Shown piece by piece: positions 15,700 through 28,900 of a stretch of 64,000 nucleotides of DNA (positions are counted from its first letter, which is position 1; each line of letters starts with the position of its first letter). Both the position numbers and the translations under genes were made by a program. Where the stretch lies: assembly GCF_051622035.1 (NCBI RefSeq), contig NC_135364.1, positions 19,557,001 to 19,621,000 of the forward strand, in the 5' to 3' direction. The notes under the pieces were generated by a model. It did not search any database. It worked only from the letters and a program-made list of their open reading frames with translations, and was not told where the DNA came from. Source of the stretch: Arctopsyche grandis (taxonomy: Eukaryota > Arthropoda > Insecta > Trichoptera > Hydropsychidae).

Positions 15700-18600
15700 C
15701 TAGCTGAAGAAATAAATGGATTTCAAAACGTTTTTCAAATCAAAGTCTCCTTTTTGAGGTAACTGCTGCAATAGCTTATTTAATTTCTGTTCTGAAATGT
15801 CTCGTACAGATCCTTTCTTTGTAGTATTCCTGTAAAACGCATACATTGAATAAACTGTTAAAATTAAAAATATATATGTATGTACATATTTTAATTTTAC
15901 TCACATCATATGAGAAAATTTCGATAATAGATCTTGAGATAAAGTTTCTAAAATTGGTTGTGAATGAAGTGCTACAAACTGATCTCGGCATATCTAAAAA
16001 TGAAAAAAAAAATAGGATAATCATTTTGTAACATTGACTTTCATTCAAATTATTTTAACACATTTCACACCTTATTCATGATTTCAACAGTCGAAGGATG
16101 CGTCCAAAAGCAATCGTGCACTGAAACAAATGTTATATTGCTCGCTTCACAATATAAAGACGTTAACATCATATGGCTAGAATCTAACGAGTGTATAAAA
16201 TTGGGAGGAAATGCATTTTTTTGCTTCAAAATACACGGCTTCCTAGAAAAATAAAATAAAATCGATAAAAATGCCGATCGTTGATTTTAAAAATAGATAT
16301 AATATAAAATAGATATAAACATACTCATATTGATCAATCAAAATTGACTCGGAAAGATTTCCTATAGAACTATGTTTGGTATTGGTCGTTTTGAAATAAG
16401 GTTGCACTACCGGCAAACCCAATGGGGTAACCCATTCGATTTTCGAATTACAAACCCCAGATATCAATCTAAAACATAAAAAATTTATATTACATTGTCG
16501 TTATTATTTTATTCCGAAATTATAGAAAATATTTACTTTGCACACTCGGTGAGCCAATCTTGAATCTCTTTAGTGGATGTGAACATCTCGCGCAGACTTT
16601 CAAATGTTTTATTAGTGAGGTAGTGCGAAGCGAGCCAAATATGGTCTTTGGAAAATTTGTCGATATCTATGTACAATCAAACGAAAAGTATCAGAAAATC
16701 TATAGTTAATAAGTGCAAAATTTATTTAATATATTATATCTACCTTTTAACTGTTTCACAATTTGAAGACGTGCGCCAAACTTAGTAACACCGTATACGG
16801 TCGTCATGACTGTTTGCTTGATCACTTTTCTACTAACGAAACCTTCTAATAGTTGTGCGGCTTTAACTCCCAATTCTGCATCACGAGCTCGACTTTTTTC
16901 AACCTGTAATAATATAAAATTGTGAATAAACTTATGTTTATGTTATATTTGTACATACGTATACATATTATTACGTAAATATTTAATTACCAAAGTAACT
17001 ACGGAACTGTATACATCTTGAGGACGATCCGCAGGTGTCAAGTTAACACTAAATGCACCAGCACTGTCTCCCCCCAGTGCTGCATAATGTTGCAATCCAT
17101 TACAAGAACCGTCTTGATGTATGGGAAAATGGCAAACATATTCTGAAACATTATAAATAACATACATTTAATATATAAAATCAAATAGATTCAATAACTT
17201 ACATTGATGACCAAAATGAGCAATATGGTAAAGTATGAAAACGATCGGATAAGAGATATAAAAAAGACGTCTTAATGTGAAACGTAAAGATTTGTAAAAA
17301 ATTTATACATAAAGCTAGGGAGGCCAAATTTACCGTCACTTTTATTTATCAATAATTTGGTAAATTTTTGTTAATACCAGTATGCTTATAAATTACTGGT
17401 AATTTTTGAAATTAGAAAAATAAAAATAAGAATTTTCATTTATTTTCTTTCTTACCAGCTATGAAGTTTTCAGAAAAAGTATAATTTGGATTATAAAAAT
17501 CACAGTAGATCAAAAAAATTAATAATAAAAAACATCGAAAGCCTATTACATAAATGTTTTATAAGAGTATTTATGTATTTATGTAACACTAATCAAAATT
17601 CTAATTAAAAAATCCAATTTTGAACAAATCTTAAAGCTGAAAACACTGGAGAATAGTGTATTTTTATTAATTATGGCTGTAATCGTAGTATGTTTCATAG
17701 GGTTGTTGAAATAAATTTCATATAAATGTGACATGTTAATTCATATCAGACTTTTTCCATCATAAATTTAGTTACTAAAAGGCGTTTTAGTATTTTTATT
17801 ATTATTTCATGCTTAATGGATTTACTATTTTTTGGGTCATTTACCGGTACTGATAATGATCATCTCAGATAACATTATTTGTCGTATTACCTTCGGGATT
17901 TGGACTTCTCATTGCTTTGGCAATTTCCATACAACAAGCAAGAGTTTGCCACGGCTCATCTGATGACACCCACCATTGTTTTCCATCCAAAGGGTTATCA
18001 GCAGAATCCAAAATATCATCCAAAATAGTCTCCACATGATCCAACCTATAAAAAGCATGGTTAATATGTATGATGATCAAATAGAACCTAATTACTTAGA
18101 CCAGTTCTTTACCTTTCTTGAACTGTATTTTTCTTCATAGTTCCGGTGAGATTAATGCAATGTAATTTCAGCCACGATAGACCGCGAGGGCCAAGAGGTT
18201 GACCGCGAGCGAAAACCAGCAAAGCTCGGGACGTATCAGCACCAAGATGAGAAAGATGTGGTGGACAAGGATAGACTCTTCCACGGAAATCCATATTGTG
18301 TGGTAGCCAAAACACCTCATCTCTACGTACGAAACAATTAAATACAAATATTAATTCCGTTGTACATAAATCATATGAAAATTAATTTTACATGTAAACA
18401 AATTATACCTGTAATGATTAGCCAGAGAGAATTTATATAAAGAATCACACCAAAGAGAATGCAGTTCTTGTCGAATGCGAGCGATACCAGCTCGTTGTCG
18501 GATAGCAGTTGCTCGTTCACGCTTCGATAAGGATGCCGAAGCTGGTGGTGGTTGAGGTATAGCACTGGCCGGTCTTGCAACACTCAACAAGCGAGAGCCA

Positions 18601-21600
18601 CCAGATCTGTAAACAAAGAAATATGTTTTACTACTATTTCCATAATTAAATTTTCACTCATAATAAAAAAAAACCATTTACCGGAACACTTGTAACAAAA
18701 TATCAAGTACTGGTTTATTCACAGTCCATGGAATGGTACCGAGTTGATTGAGACTGTCCAGGGCTGGATATAAATTTTGAGGAACTGTTTCTTTCAGTCG
18801 ATCCAGGGGTTGAGTTACAAAACCAGGAATTCTATTAAAAATATATGATATTAAATATATACAAACGAAATACAAAGTAGTTACATATATGCAAATTAAA
18901 ATACCTCATCACTTGTGTTTTCGTCAACAAATAACCACCATGCAAGATGTCAGACCAAGGAAGAGGTGGACAAATGCACGGTGTTAGATTTGAATCCATA
19001 TGAAGAGTGGGAACTAAGCTTTCCCTCACCAAACGGGGAAGTAAAGGATGAGGTTTAATTTCTTGCCTGACTAATTTTCCTTTGCCCCTAAATACATTAT
19101 ACAGTATTGGAAGATATTTCCTGTATAAATATAACAATAAATTAGGATATGCATAACTTGAATATTTTACAAAATGAAATAAAATACTGTATTAATTACT
19201 TCTTTTTAAAACCCCTCTTCAAAATGTTTACATTTATCTTAGTATCGTTTATTAATATATTGTGTAAAAATTTGCCAACACAACAACTAATAGAATAAGG
19301 CCAAATCACCGATGATGAATCCTAAACAAAATGATTTAAATTAATCGTATTATATATGTACCTAGTAGAAACGACCAAATAAGTAGTGATCCAACTTACT
19401 AATGAAACACCATCCATATTACTCGAAAGTAATTGTTGCCATTTTTGTCTTGCATTCAGTTTAGGTGATTCTGTGCTAACATCTTCATTCATATACCATT
19501 TACAATATTGATGATAGATATTTGACAACTTATCTAATGTTCCATTTTCTTGTATTGTTTTGACATAATACCTGAACAATGATAAAATAGAAATGTATTA
19601 CAGTATAGAATTAAAGAGAAGCTATGAAAAGAAGAATTAAAATGAACCTAGTAAAAACTTTAGTTCCAAGTTCACGTTGTAAAGACTTAGTACTCGGACT
19701 ATAAGTCTCACTTCCATCAGCAATTTTCTTGATTTCGAAAATTAATATATTAACATATTCCTTTATCTGTAAAAAGTAATACATATGTTATATGTTTCGA
19801 AAATTTATATTCGGTTATTTTATGTATATAAACCTGTTTACCGGTAAGGCAACCATATATGGATAAATGTTGAACGCACTATGAGATACGTTCGATTGAG
19901 ATTTCAATGTTGAAATATTTCTTAACAAAGCTTTGTGAATGGAATCCCTCCATTCACATTCAGATTCTTTTAATTTTTGACGCTGAAAATACCATGTACA
20001 TATACAATACAAATAAAGTAATTAATTTTATACCATAAAATAAAAATTCACATACACAATACAATACATATTCATTTGGGGTTCCTTTATCTTCTATATT
20101 TTGAATTTCTATTGTACCAACTGTTTCGCGTTCTAATTGTTTTTGAATATTTTGCAACAATTTTTCCTTCGTAATGACCCCATCAGCTGGTGAGGTTAAT
20201 TGATTAGTTTCATCATAAATGCCTTTTCTATCTCCACCACTATTAAGGCTATTCAATAAATTGCAATTGTAATCAACATTGATATGTGAATATGTAGGAA
20301 TAAAATCAGAATCTATTGTTTTAATGGCACTTAAAAGCACTTCTCGATCGTCATATAAAAAACTTGATTTGGTAATCAAATCGTTCAATTGGAACCCCTG
20401 TAAATATTTAAATACAATTAAATTGCGATTACAATTAATTTGTGCACTAATAACAATTTGAATAGTTTTGCTTTAATACCTGAGCGTGCATTTTTTTCAA
20501 ATAATCAAGCAATAATGAAGATTTATCCTCAAGTTTGGAACGTTCAATGCATTGGAAAATAGCAGTGAATGACTGTATATTCAAATCTATTTTATCATCT
20601 GTTATAACTTTCAAAATGTCACACAATGAGCTGTAATTACCCTATAAAAAAATGACATTCAGAAAAACAACCAAAATGATAAAATTGTTTTGATTTCAAA
20701 TAAACTTGCCTGTTTAGCATATCCTAATAAAAGAATATTGTAAACGTCAATATCTTTCATTTTAGGATGATGTGAATATTTGTTTCCCCTATTTCGGTAG
20801 TACATTAAAATTCTATGAGCCTAAAACAAATAAAAATTAGGACCTAAACTTACTATGCATAATAAATATGTAAGAGCAACTAAATCATAATAACCTTGTC
20901 GATTGATCCAATAGATATGCAAACCGATAAATGAGTGGTAAGTAATTGTTTCAACGAATGCTCTTTATATATTTTCAATTTTTCAGCTAACTTTTGCTTT
21001 TCTTGGGCAGTGTGAAAGTTTTTCTTCTTTTTGGTTTTTGTTGCAAAAGTTGGGGAAGTTTTCAGAGCAGAGCTTCTAAGAACAAAAAGAAAAAAACAAA
21101 AATTGAGAATATATAAAATAATTAAAAAATTCCAATGGTAATACATTTAACATACGTCTTCATCACATCAGCTTCGAGAATTTCATTTATAGCTGGAAAA
21201 TTTGATTCTTCATTAATAGTACAGCCACCATCTTGAAATTCCTCTTTTAATACATCAGCAAATGTTGGCAAGTTGATATCTTTATAACTGAAATAATATG
21301 ATGTGTAATTGATATGTACAAATTTAATAAAAAAATCAATAAATTGTAATATTTAATTAATAATTCAACCTGGACTTGGAGTCTTCTAAATTGCGAAAAT
21401 TTTCAATTGAATTTTTACTACTAATATCTAATAAAGTATTGTCAAATTTATGCGAATTCGAATTAAGTTGTTTGATATTTTTATAAATGTTACTTTTTAG
21501 ATTCAAACTTTGGTTGACGCCTTCGTCGATGGCGAAAATCAAATCTTTCATTTTTTGATTCCGTAAAGTTTCTCTGCGGAATTTATCATAGCTGTCTTTT

Positions 21601-22999
21601 ATTAGTTTAACTTTCTCCGGATCTCCAAATAGTTTGTCGATATTCGCCACCCGTTTCGATGTAAAAATTAATGCACAATCGTCTCCTTTCAAGGCATCTT
21701 CATTTTTCGTGAATTTTTCCATTATTTTATTTTCTATATCTCGTAACAGATCTGTATCTATAACCGAATTAGACATGGAATTTTTTTCTTTCGGTTTAGT
21801 TTTGGGCAACGATGACAACTTGTGAAGTTGGCCAAGAGATACTTGAGGATTCGAAATGAACTTAGTGAGATGTTTTGTTTTGAACTTGGATACGGAGGCC
21901 TGAGTTTCTGTCATTTTTTCACTGTTCACTGAAATTATAAAAATACATATGTTGTCAATATCGAAAGCAATTTCCACATGAAAATATTTTGAAATGAAAT
22001 AATCAGACAATCTGAAAATGTGCAAAATAAGACAAAATTTCGCATGTGACGCTCTCTTAATTATTTAGTTAATACATACACACCCCGACCTATGAAGAAA
22101 CTATAGATGGGTACATTTAGTATCCCCAAAATCAATCTCTGACTGCTTGTGATGTAATATTTATTTATAAAATGGTTCAAAGGAAAGAAGGATTTAATAA
22201 AGGTACGTTAATCAATTGAAAAGATTATTAATTAGGCAGTTGATAATGATTTTTATGTGACACGAGACACTTATTCAAACTTGAATTTCAGATATTTTGA
22301 CACACATACCTATCATCTATGACACAGTAAGAGTCTCAAAGGTAAATTATCTTTAGGTTGATAGAAAGGAAACTTTAGAGGGTAATGAAATTTCATAAAA
22401 TCAAAAGGGTGATATTGTCATAAACAAATATATTTTGAGATAGTCTCCGAAAAAGTGTGAGGACTTCTGTCATATAGCCAAGATGTTGACCAAAATTAAA
22501 AATATAAAATCAAGATCAAAATATTAAACGATGAAAAATTATTTGAGAAATAAGTCACACTTTCAAAAACCAGCACTTATATAACGCTTTTCAATAGTAT
22601 AACGCACACAAACATCGATCAAAAGGGAATATTCAGCATCGGAAAAGTAACAAAAAAAATGTTCTTTTAATGTCCCCGAGGTAATTTTACCGGTTCGATG
22701 CATTTCAAAACAATAACATAACCTGCGGCGATCGAATTAAAACGATTAAAGATAAGCCAGGCGTACATACATAGGTAGGAAAAGAATGAAAGGAAGGAAG
22801 CCGAAAAGTAACCTTCGAGCAGCTCGACATAAGTGGTGTTGTATTTGCGCTTTCGGACAGCGGGAGGTCTCGCGGTGGCCGGGCGCGTGCTGTGAGGGCG
22901 GAGCGCCCGGCAGCCGCACACCGACGGCAGCGAGTTGCCCCCCGCGCCCCCCGCTCCCCCCGCCACGCCCGTCACCCCCGCGCCCATCAGCCTCTGCAT
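15700..22999 (-). CDS. Polrmt: Mitochondrial DNA-directed RNA polymerase
   Basis: 23 exons in phase give 1373 residues: 22999-22813, 21928-21370, 21287-21156, 21075-20895, 20820-20710, 20641-20480, 20397-20068, 19982-19842, 19766-19648, 19571-19400, 19321-19200, 19120-18905, 18831-18682, 18606-18409, 18322-18113, 18045-17891, 17142-16991, 16903-16744, 16666-16537, 16468-16325, 16242-16071, 15993-15905, 15829-15700. It is the single-subunit, phage T7-like polymerase that transcribes mitochondrial DNA and primes its replication. Exon 1 is Arg/Ala-rich with no acids at its start, like a targeting peptide, and ends in YVELLE, matching the family. A PPR-like segment ([20 protein letters not shown]) lies near residue 380. 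The C-terminal domain has [14 protein letters not shown] (~935), motif [12 protein letters not shown] (~1058), motif [17 protein letters not shown] (~1127) and motif C HDCFWTH (~1287); the end is KSIYFFS. Intron 20642-20709 uses a GC donor. Confidence 0.96.
17226..17306. repeat. Repeat fragment shared with 23137-23229
   Basis: AAAGTATGAAAACGATCGG followed by ATAAGAGATA, and later TGTGAAACGTAAAG, occur both here, in a POLRMT intron, and at 23139-23205 upstream of the same gene. The left end GGTAAAGTATG resembles the left ends of the 9-bp-duplication foldback elements. Confidence 0.6.
22100..22812 (-). other. POLRMT intron 1, no other feature
   Basis: The first intron runs from 22812 down to 21929. 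I see no exon or clear repeat inside it. Confidence 0.5.
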
Positions 23000-23110
23000 C
23001 GTCCGTCAACTCCTCCTCGAAAACACGCACCCACTGACACTTAACCTTAAACTGTCCACTCCCATCAATCAACCTTCAGTGCCGCCAACTTTCAACAGTT
23101 TCAGCGCAAG
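22813..23110 (-). promoter_or_regulatory. CpG-rich POLRMT first exon and promoter region
   Basis: GC and CpG content rise sharply at 22850-23040 against an AT-rich background, covering exon 1 and the presumed promoter. Overlapping open frames on both strands here are by-products of GC richness. No TATA box or defined factor site is claimed. Confidence 0.5.
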
Positions 23111-23136
23111 CAACAGTTTCTCATTTATAACAATAT

Positions 23137-23229
23137 GGCAAAGTATGAAAACGATCGGATAAGAGATAAAATGACCACTGACACGAAAGCCATGTGAAAC
23201 GTAAAGGAGGTATGTAAAAATCACCGACT
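23137..23229. mobile_element. Small element sharing ends with the 9-bp-duplication foldbacks (tentative)
   Basis: The left end is GGCAAAGTATG and the right end, read inward, GTCGGTGATTTTTACATACC. This resembles the GGTAAA…/GGTTCGGTGATT… pair of the larger foldbacks. No clear target duplication is seen. Confidence 0.4.
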
Positions 23230-23292
23230 TATTACAGGTGAAAACCTAACTTATTCATTCCTCTTCTTGATCAAACCACACCTAGCATGTAT

Positions 23293-23425
23293 TTAACCCT
23301 TTGACTGCTACAACAACGATTCTGTTCATACCTAGTCAGCATGTACCGACTTCAGCAGGTATCCGGCCGTACGAAAAGTATTCTTTGGTACATTTTGTAT
23401 GGGTATATTCATACCAACCGTCACG
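23293..23425 (+). mobile_element. PIF/Harbinger-like MITE fragment next to a piggyBac-like end
   Basis: CTGTTCATACCTAGTCAGCA followed by TATTCTTTGGTACATT matches the left half of the element at 28826. Just before it, TTAACCCTTTGACTGC (23293) looks like a TTAA target plus piggyBac-like end, as at 58567. Neither right end is clear. Confidence 0.45.
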
Positions 23426-24244
23426 TTTACGCCACGGCAGGCTTACAGCAGTACCCGACATTTCCTGTTCATAACTTACAGCAAAAACCGTCAACGTATC
23501 GTATCCGTTTTTTTGGCCATCGTGGAAATATACACGCGAATTACGTGCCATGAGTCTGCCGCTTTGCTGTTTTGGACCAATTATCGATAGTGACAGTTGA
23601 CAGCTGTTCAATCTTTTGACATGGTTTTGGCGCAAATATTTAAAAAATATAAAAAAAAATTTAAAATTTTTAACGGAAATATTTAAAAAAAATTTTTCCA
23701 TCATCCACAAGCTCCTTATACAGTGTCCAAAACTCTCATTCGGTTTTTCTATTTTTTAACATGGGATGCACATCAAAACGCCTCCGTGCTTTTTTATTGC
23801 CTTCTTGAACTTCTTCTTCCAACAACAGCGCGATTATACATACAATTTGAATCGAAAATGCTCTCATAACCGGTATGTGTGAACGTGTATGTACATACAT
23901 ATGTTTAATTATCGAATTTTGTTTTGTGACCTTTTTATATTCCTGAAATACATAGATAAAGTCATGGGTTGGTCACATCCGAATTTTGTTTAATGCTGAC
24001 AATTCTTATGAAAAATGCATTAAATAAATAAGCTCACCGACAATCATTTAAACTTTCATACCGTAATATGTTATATTATATGACGTAACTTACTCCATTT
24101 TATTTTATGGTATGACCTAAAATAGGAAATAATTTTAGTAGATACATGTATTTAAAAACTTCGATCTAACAGTAAATTATAAGTTTTTACAACACCATTT
24201 AACAATTAGTTACGTATATTTTCTTTAATTACGGCCTGATAGAG
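23426..24244. other. Intergenic DNA, no supported feature
   Basis: Between the MITE fragment and the foldback at 24254 I see only AT-rich unique-looking DNA. Confidence 0.35.
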
Positions 24245-24253
24245 AAAAGAAGC

Positions 24254-24628
24254 GGGTCTACCTCACGGGACCGAAAGTGAAATGCCCGAAAACGCAAATA
24301 TCGGAAGGCAAATATCGAAAATCGAAAGATCTTAAGTCGAAAGATAAAAAAGGGTCTCTCCCCCCGTCGTATATACTCACTTAATTTGCGCGAGCAGGAT
24401 ACAACAGGAACAAGAGGAACAGGCTTTTCCTCCCGCTTTTGCGCGCGCACATTAAACAAGGCTGTATGACAAAAAGAGAGATAATTTCACCGCATGCCAC
24501 TCTTATATATTATATATACATAGTACCGTTTACCATGCACCCTTTTTTTTGATCTTTCGATTTTCGATCTTTGCCTTCCGATATTTGCGTTTTCGGGCGT
24601 TTCACTTTCGGTCCCGTGAGCGAGACCG
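24254..24628. mobile_element. Foldback element, family GGGTCT…, 9-bp target duplication
   Basis: Long inverted arms (CACGGGACCGAAAGTGAAA, CCCGAAAACGCAAATATCGG and AAAATCGAAAGATC on both sides in opposite orientation) enclose a short core. AAAAGAAGC flanks both ends (24245-24253 and 24629-24637), a perfect 9-bp duplication. A second copy is at 43776-44620. No open frame is present. Confidence 0.88.
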
Positions 24629-24637
24629 AAAAGAAGC

Positions 24638-25902
24638 ATATCCTATCGCGACAGTTTCGATCAAATACGGGAAAAACAAAATCTCGTGAGAATTTAGTAA
24701 GTGTGTAAAAAGTATTAGTGTAAATATATTCGACATATTTTCCAATTAAAAAGGCGCGTTGGAAAGCTCTCGCAGAGATAGAGTGGTGGTAAGTATGCTG
24801 AAATAGGGATGCTGGCATCAGTGCAGTACTGACCGGCCAGGGTTGTACATCGCTGCGGGACGTCGCTCGCACTATAAAGTATGTACTCGACTTTTTTATT
24901 TGTTTTATATATCAAATGTTATTTAATTTTCATCAATTAAGTATTATATTAAACTGTATCTAAGCACCATTTTTATAAATACAATAAATGTTTCATTGAA
25001 TTTGAACATACGCTTGTACATCGAAATACTTTAACTAAACTGTGTAATCGAACTATAAAATTTAAATCATTCCAATCACTATAAGCTGTCCATTATAATA
25101 AATCAAAATTGTTATTGATTGATTAAAGAACATTGGAAATAGATGCCTCTCATAAATTTATTAATTGGTAAAGCATGAAATTGAACGATAAAGCTATGTG
25201 TGTGTCTTATTGCCATCAATAAGGATCAATGAACAATAAGTATCTGATCCCGCATTTATGCGTCCATTGCACTAATTGAAATATTTGAAATGATACATTC
25301 AACCAAAGCCAAATAATTTTCTTGAATAAAATTACGCCATGGTGACCTCACGATAAGCATTACAGGTCAAATCCAATCTGCGGTATGTTAAAGATTTGCC
25401 ATTTTTTTCCTCAAAAATGTCTAATAATTATCAAACGATCGGCAAACTATTGTTAGCGGATCCATTAATAATAACGACAAATAAAAAAGGTGTATAGCAC
25501 AATATGATATATACATTGTTGCTATGTGAACATTTAGTCGCAGGACATAAAGCTTGCTATAAAAAATGAACATTTTAAAAAATATTCTGAATTACGCAAA
25601 ATATCATACGTACATATATATTTGAATCTTCTTTTTATACTTCGTCAATAGCATAATATAATATAATTTGTTAATATGTACTGTGTCACTTGATAGTAGG
25701 TTTTTTTCTAATAGTTGCACAAATTTCAAAACAATAATAAACAACATTAATATATAACCCGAGCTGGTCTCGACCTACTGAGCTGCATGTTATCAAACTA
25801 TTATATTTGCATTTGTCAGAGTCTATCCCCTTTGCTACCATTAAAGATTGCAAATAAATTTCGTAAGATATATAAATTTAATATAATAATTTTATTTTTT
25901 AG
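24638..25902 (+). promoter_or_regulatory. Upstream region and possible 5' UTR exon of the secreted coiled-coil gene
   Basis: The first coding exon is preceded by a splice acceptor (tttattttttag, ending at 25902), so at least one non-coding 5' exon must lie upstream. A good donor, GTGGTG|GTAAGTATG, is at about 24789 and could close such an exon; this is inference. Nothing else is recognised. Confidence 0.4.
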
Positions 25903-25908
25903 GCAGCT

Positions 25909-28900
25909 ATGAAACCCATTACGATTGGATTGGTACTTCTTGTTGCGTATACTCATCATTCTTTAGCCAGAGAAATCACGTTAGTATACTCTTCATATTT
26001 CTATAATTAATAAGCGCATAAATATAATATGATACACTCAAGTTCCTCAAGCGTAATATAACATAAAACTGGCAAATTTATCAGGTATCGTATTCTATGC
26101 TCGTTAAGTTTGTCTAATACTGTAATGTGAAGTTTTTGAAATGTGATACTTTATTTATCATTCTTTAGATATTCTATCCAAGCTACGAGTATGATTAACT
26201 ACGCTATATTTAATCTGAATAGTTATTTCTTTATCTCCCTTCTCCGTCGGGGGAAGTTCAATTTCCGCCTCATTTATTGCGTATGAGTTAGCAGATGGCT
26301 TCAAGTTTACGGCACAACAAACGGCCCAACACATCAACTTAATAACTAAAAGTTACCGTTGAAAAAAATTCAAAATCTTATCTTAAAATAGTTTAAGATA
26401 AGGTTTTGAATTTTTTTTCAACGATAACTTTTAGTTATTAAGTTGACGTGTTGGGCCGTTTAGATAGCCTGATTTCAGGATAGCCTGATCTCGTAAAATG
26501 TTTTCTTTCAGGGAAATCAATATTATCAAAGCCTCTTATGTCTCTATCGTAAATTCCTACTCGTCTTGTACAACTTTAATTCATGTTCCGCAATTTTTCT
26601 TTAGCTCATCCATTCAGCTCCACTTGTGCTTAATGACTTCTTCTAGCATCCACTCTTTTATATCGTCTATTACCAGTTTTATTTTATCTTCTATTTATAC
26701 CAGGAAGGTCTAACAGGTAACCCAAATGCGCCTTCCTGGCCAGAAACATTGTACATTTGATACAAATATTATTAATATTATACAAAGTACATAAATACAC
26801 ATCAATTAATATCCACACAGACATCTACGGTCAAATTTGTAGCATTTTAAACAATTCAGTAAATACATATCAATTAACATCTACAGAGACATTTATTGTC
26901 AAATTTGTTTTGATTTTGAAATGCTTTTTATTATTACGAAATTATGTTCACAACACATCTTATATCTATTTTAATAGCTACTGATCTACTGATCATTTTC
27001 TATTTTACAATTTAATTTAATTTGGTTAGTAATCATAGTATTATATTATTCTAATGTTAATATACAGCATAATAGGAAAAAGAGCTCAAAAACCTATTTA
27101 CAATCCTTTTTGTACAAATTTGTAAATTTGTACCATTTTATACAATTCAGCGAAAATTCGAGATTGCTGAAAACTCGAGATTTTGCGAGAAAATGGGTAA
27201 ATTTGCCAATTGCTTCACTCAGTTACACCTCATATCTGCCACCTTAATCATGTTTCTCACCCACATATTTCACTTTCGATCTTTTCTTGTTTATCTAAGC
27301 ATATATCTGTTGATCCATACATACTTGATCCATATCCATTTGATCCATACATACAAAAATACACCTGCTTATCCATATGTACCTAGTCAAATGTTCTCTT
27401 GTAGACGTTACTGGTAAAATGTCTTCAAGAGGAAATTATATTTAAAGAACATATTCTTCCGTCGGAATAGGGATTCCGTCCCAATTTCATGCTTCAATAT
27501 TTTCTCTTATTTGTGAACAGTCATACATATTTTGTATCCTATATATAAATAGCCACTGACAAATTTCTAAAACGTGGTTATCTACATTTAGTACCGATTT
27601 TAAAAATATGTTTATGTTCAGAAATAGTATATCAGTATGATATTGTATATAATAATAATAATTTAAATTTATAAAACGGAAATGATTGAGAAACTTCCCT
27701 AAGTAAACCCCTAAGAAACCATTTCAGGGAAGGGTTAATGTTTACGTAGCTTTCAGCCTAAATATAGTCGCATCATCTCCCGCATATGTACATACGTGTC
27801 AGTTAATAAAATAACAGTTAGTTTAACTTTAACGTTCGGTAATCATTTGTACAGTAATGACTCTGCGTTTTTTGAACGACCACACAAATTCAACTAAGCT
27901 CCAAACCATAATAAAAATGGCCGTAAATCCCTCATCCTGTTTAGTATTTCTATCGAAACTTGTTTAGAATCCAAAAATACAAATATTGAATTACCTACCT
28001 GCTTCTGATCGCGTTCAGGATATACTCTCATTCTTGTAGATCATTTTTTGAGATAAAATCAAAAGAAATTCAGTACAGACGTATAACATATGTATGTACC
28101 TATCTATTCATTCGACGCTGACTAAAGGCCCTTTGATCTGAAAGAGTATCGTGTTTCCTTTATGCTTTTAGCATCGTCAATTTCCTGGCGTAGATTTTTC
28201 AAGATGATTAGATTAAACGCTATCATATTTTCTTATAACTTCTAAACGTTCATTTTAGAATTGTACCCAAATAAATTTATGTAATTAATATCTCCAATCG
28301 ATATCAAATTCGAATTCAATAGTTTTTAGGATGAGAATTAGGCCAGACAAAAGCGACCGTATAGCCCCTGGGCCGTAGTTTGGAAGCCCTTGATTTAAAG
28401 CAATCATATTAGAATATTCAATTATGACACATGGATTTTCAATAAAAATTCAAGAATAATAAATATCCAGTAATTATTAGGAATTTGAATGGCGATAACT
28501 AAAAAGTGTGCTTTTGTTTAAGAATAAATATAATTTAAAATCCCAGATTTATACAGTTCTAATTTCATTTAGTTTTTCATAGCTTTCACAAAAACGTTAT
28601 ATCATTAAGTCATTATGAAAATGGACTTTCAATAAAATAAACATGTCGCAAAACGCGTAATTTTTGCGATACGTTTAATCATACCACCAAACAATCAACT
28701 CGAAATTTGATGAAAATATTTCAAGGAATTGGATCTATTCACAATAAGCCACTTTCAAGGAGACCAAAAATTGCAAATATTGCAAAAAAATATGGTGCTA
28801 CTAATACGACCAAATATGTACATAAAGGTCTGTTCATACCTATCCAGCACGACCCGTATCCTGCAGGTGTCCTGCAAGTGCGTATAGTATTCTTTGGTAC

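Noticed and set aside
22746-23072. Alternative minus-strand frame of 108 residues over POLRMT exon 1
   Set aside because: The other frame (start at 22999) ends in YVELLE and splices in phase to exon 2, matching the family.
25755-25795. tRNA-like text (AGCTCAGTAGGTCGAGACC on the minus strand)
   Set aside because: Only a loose A-box/B-box echo; too short for a SINE or tRNA call.
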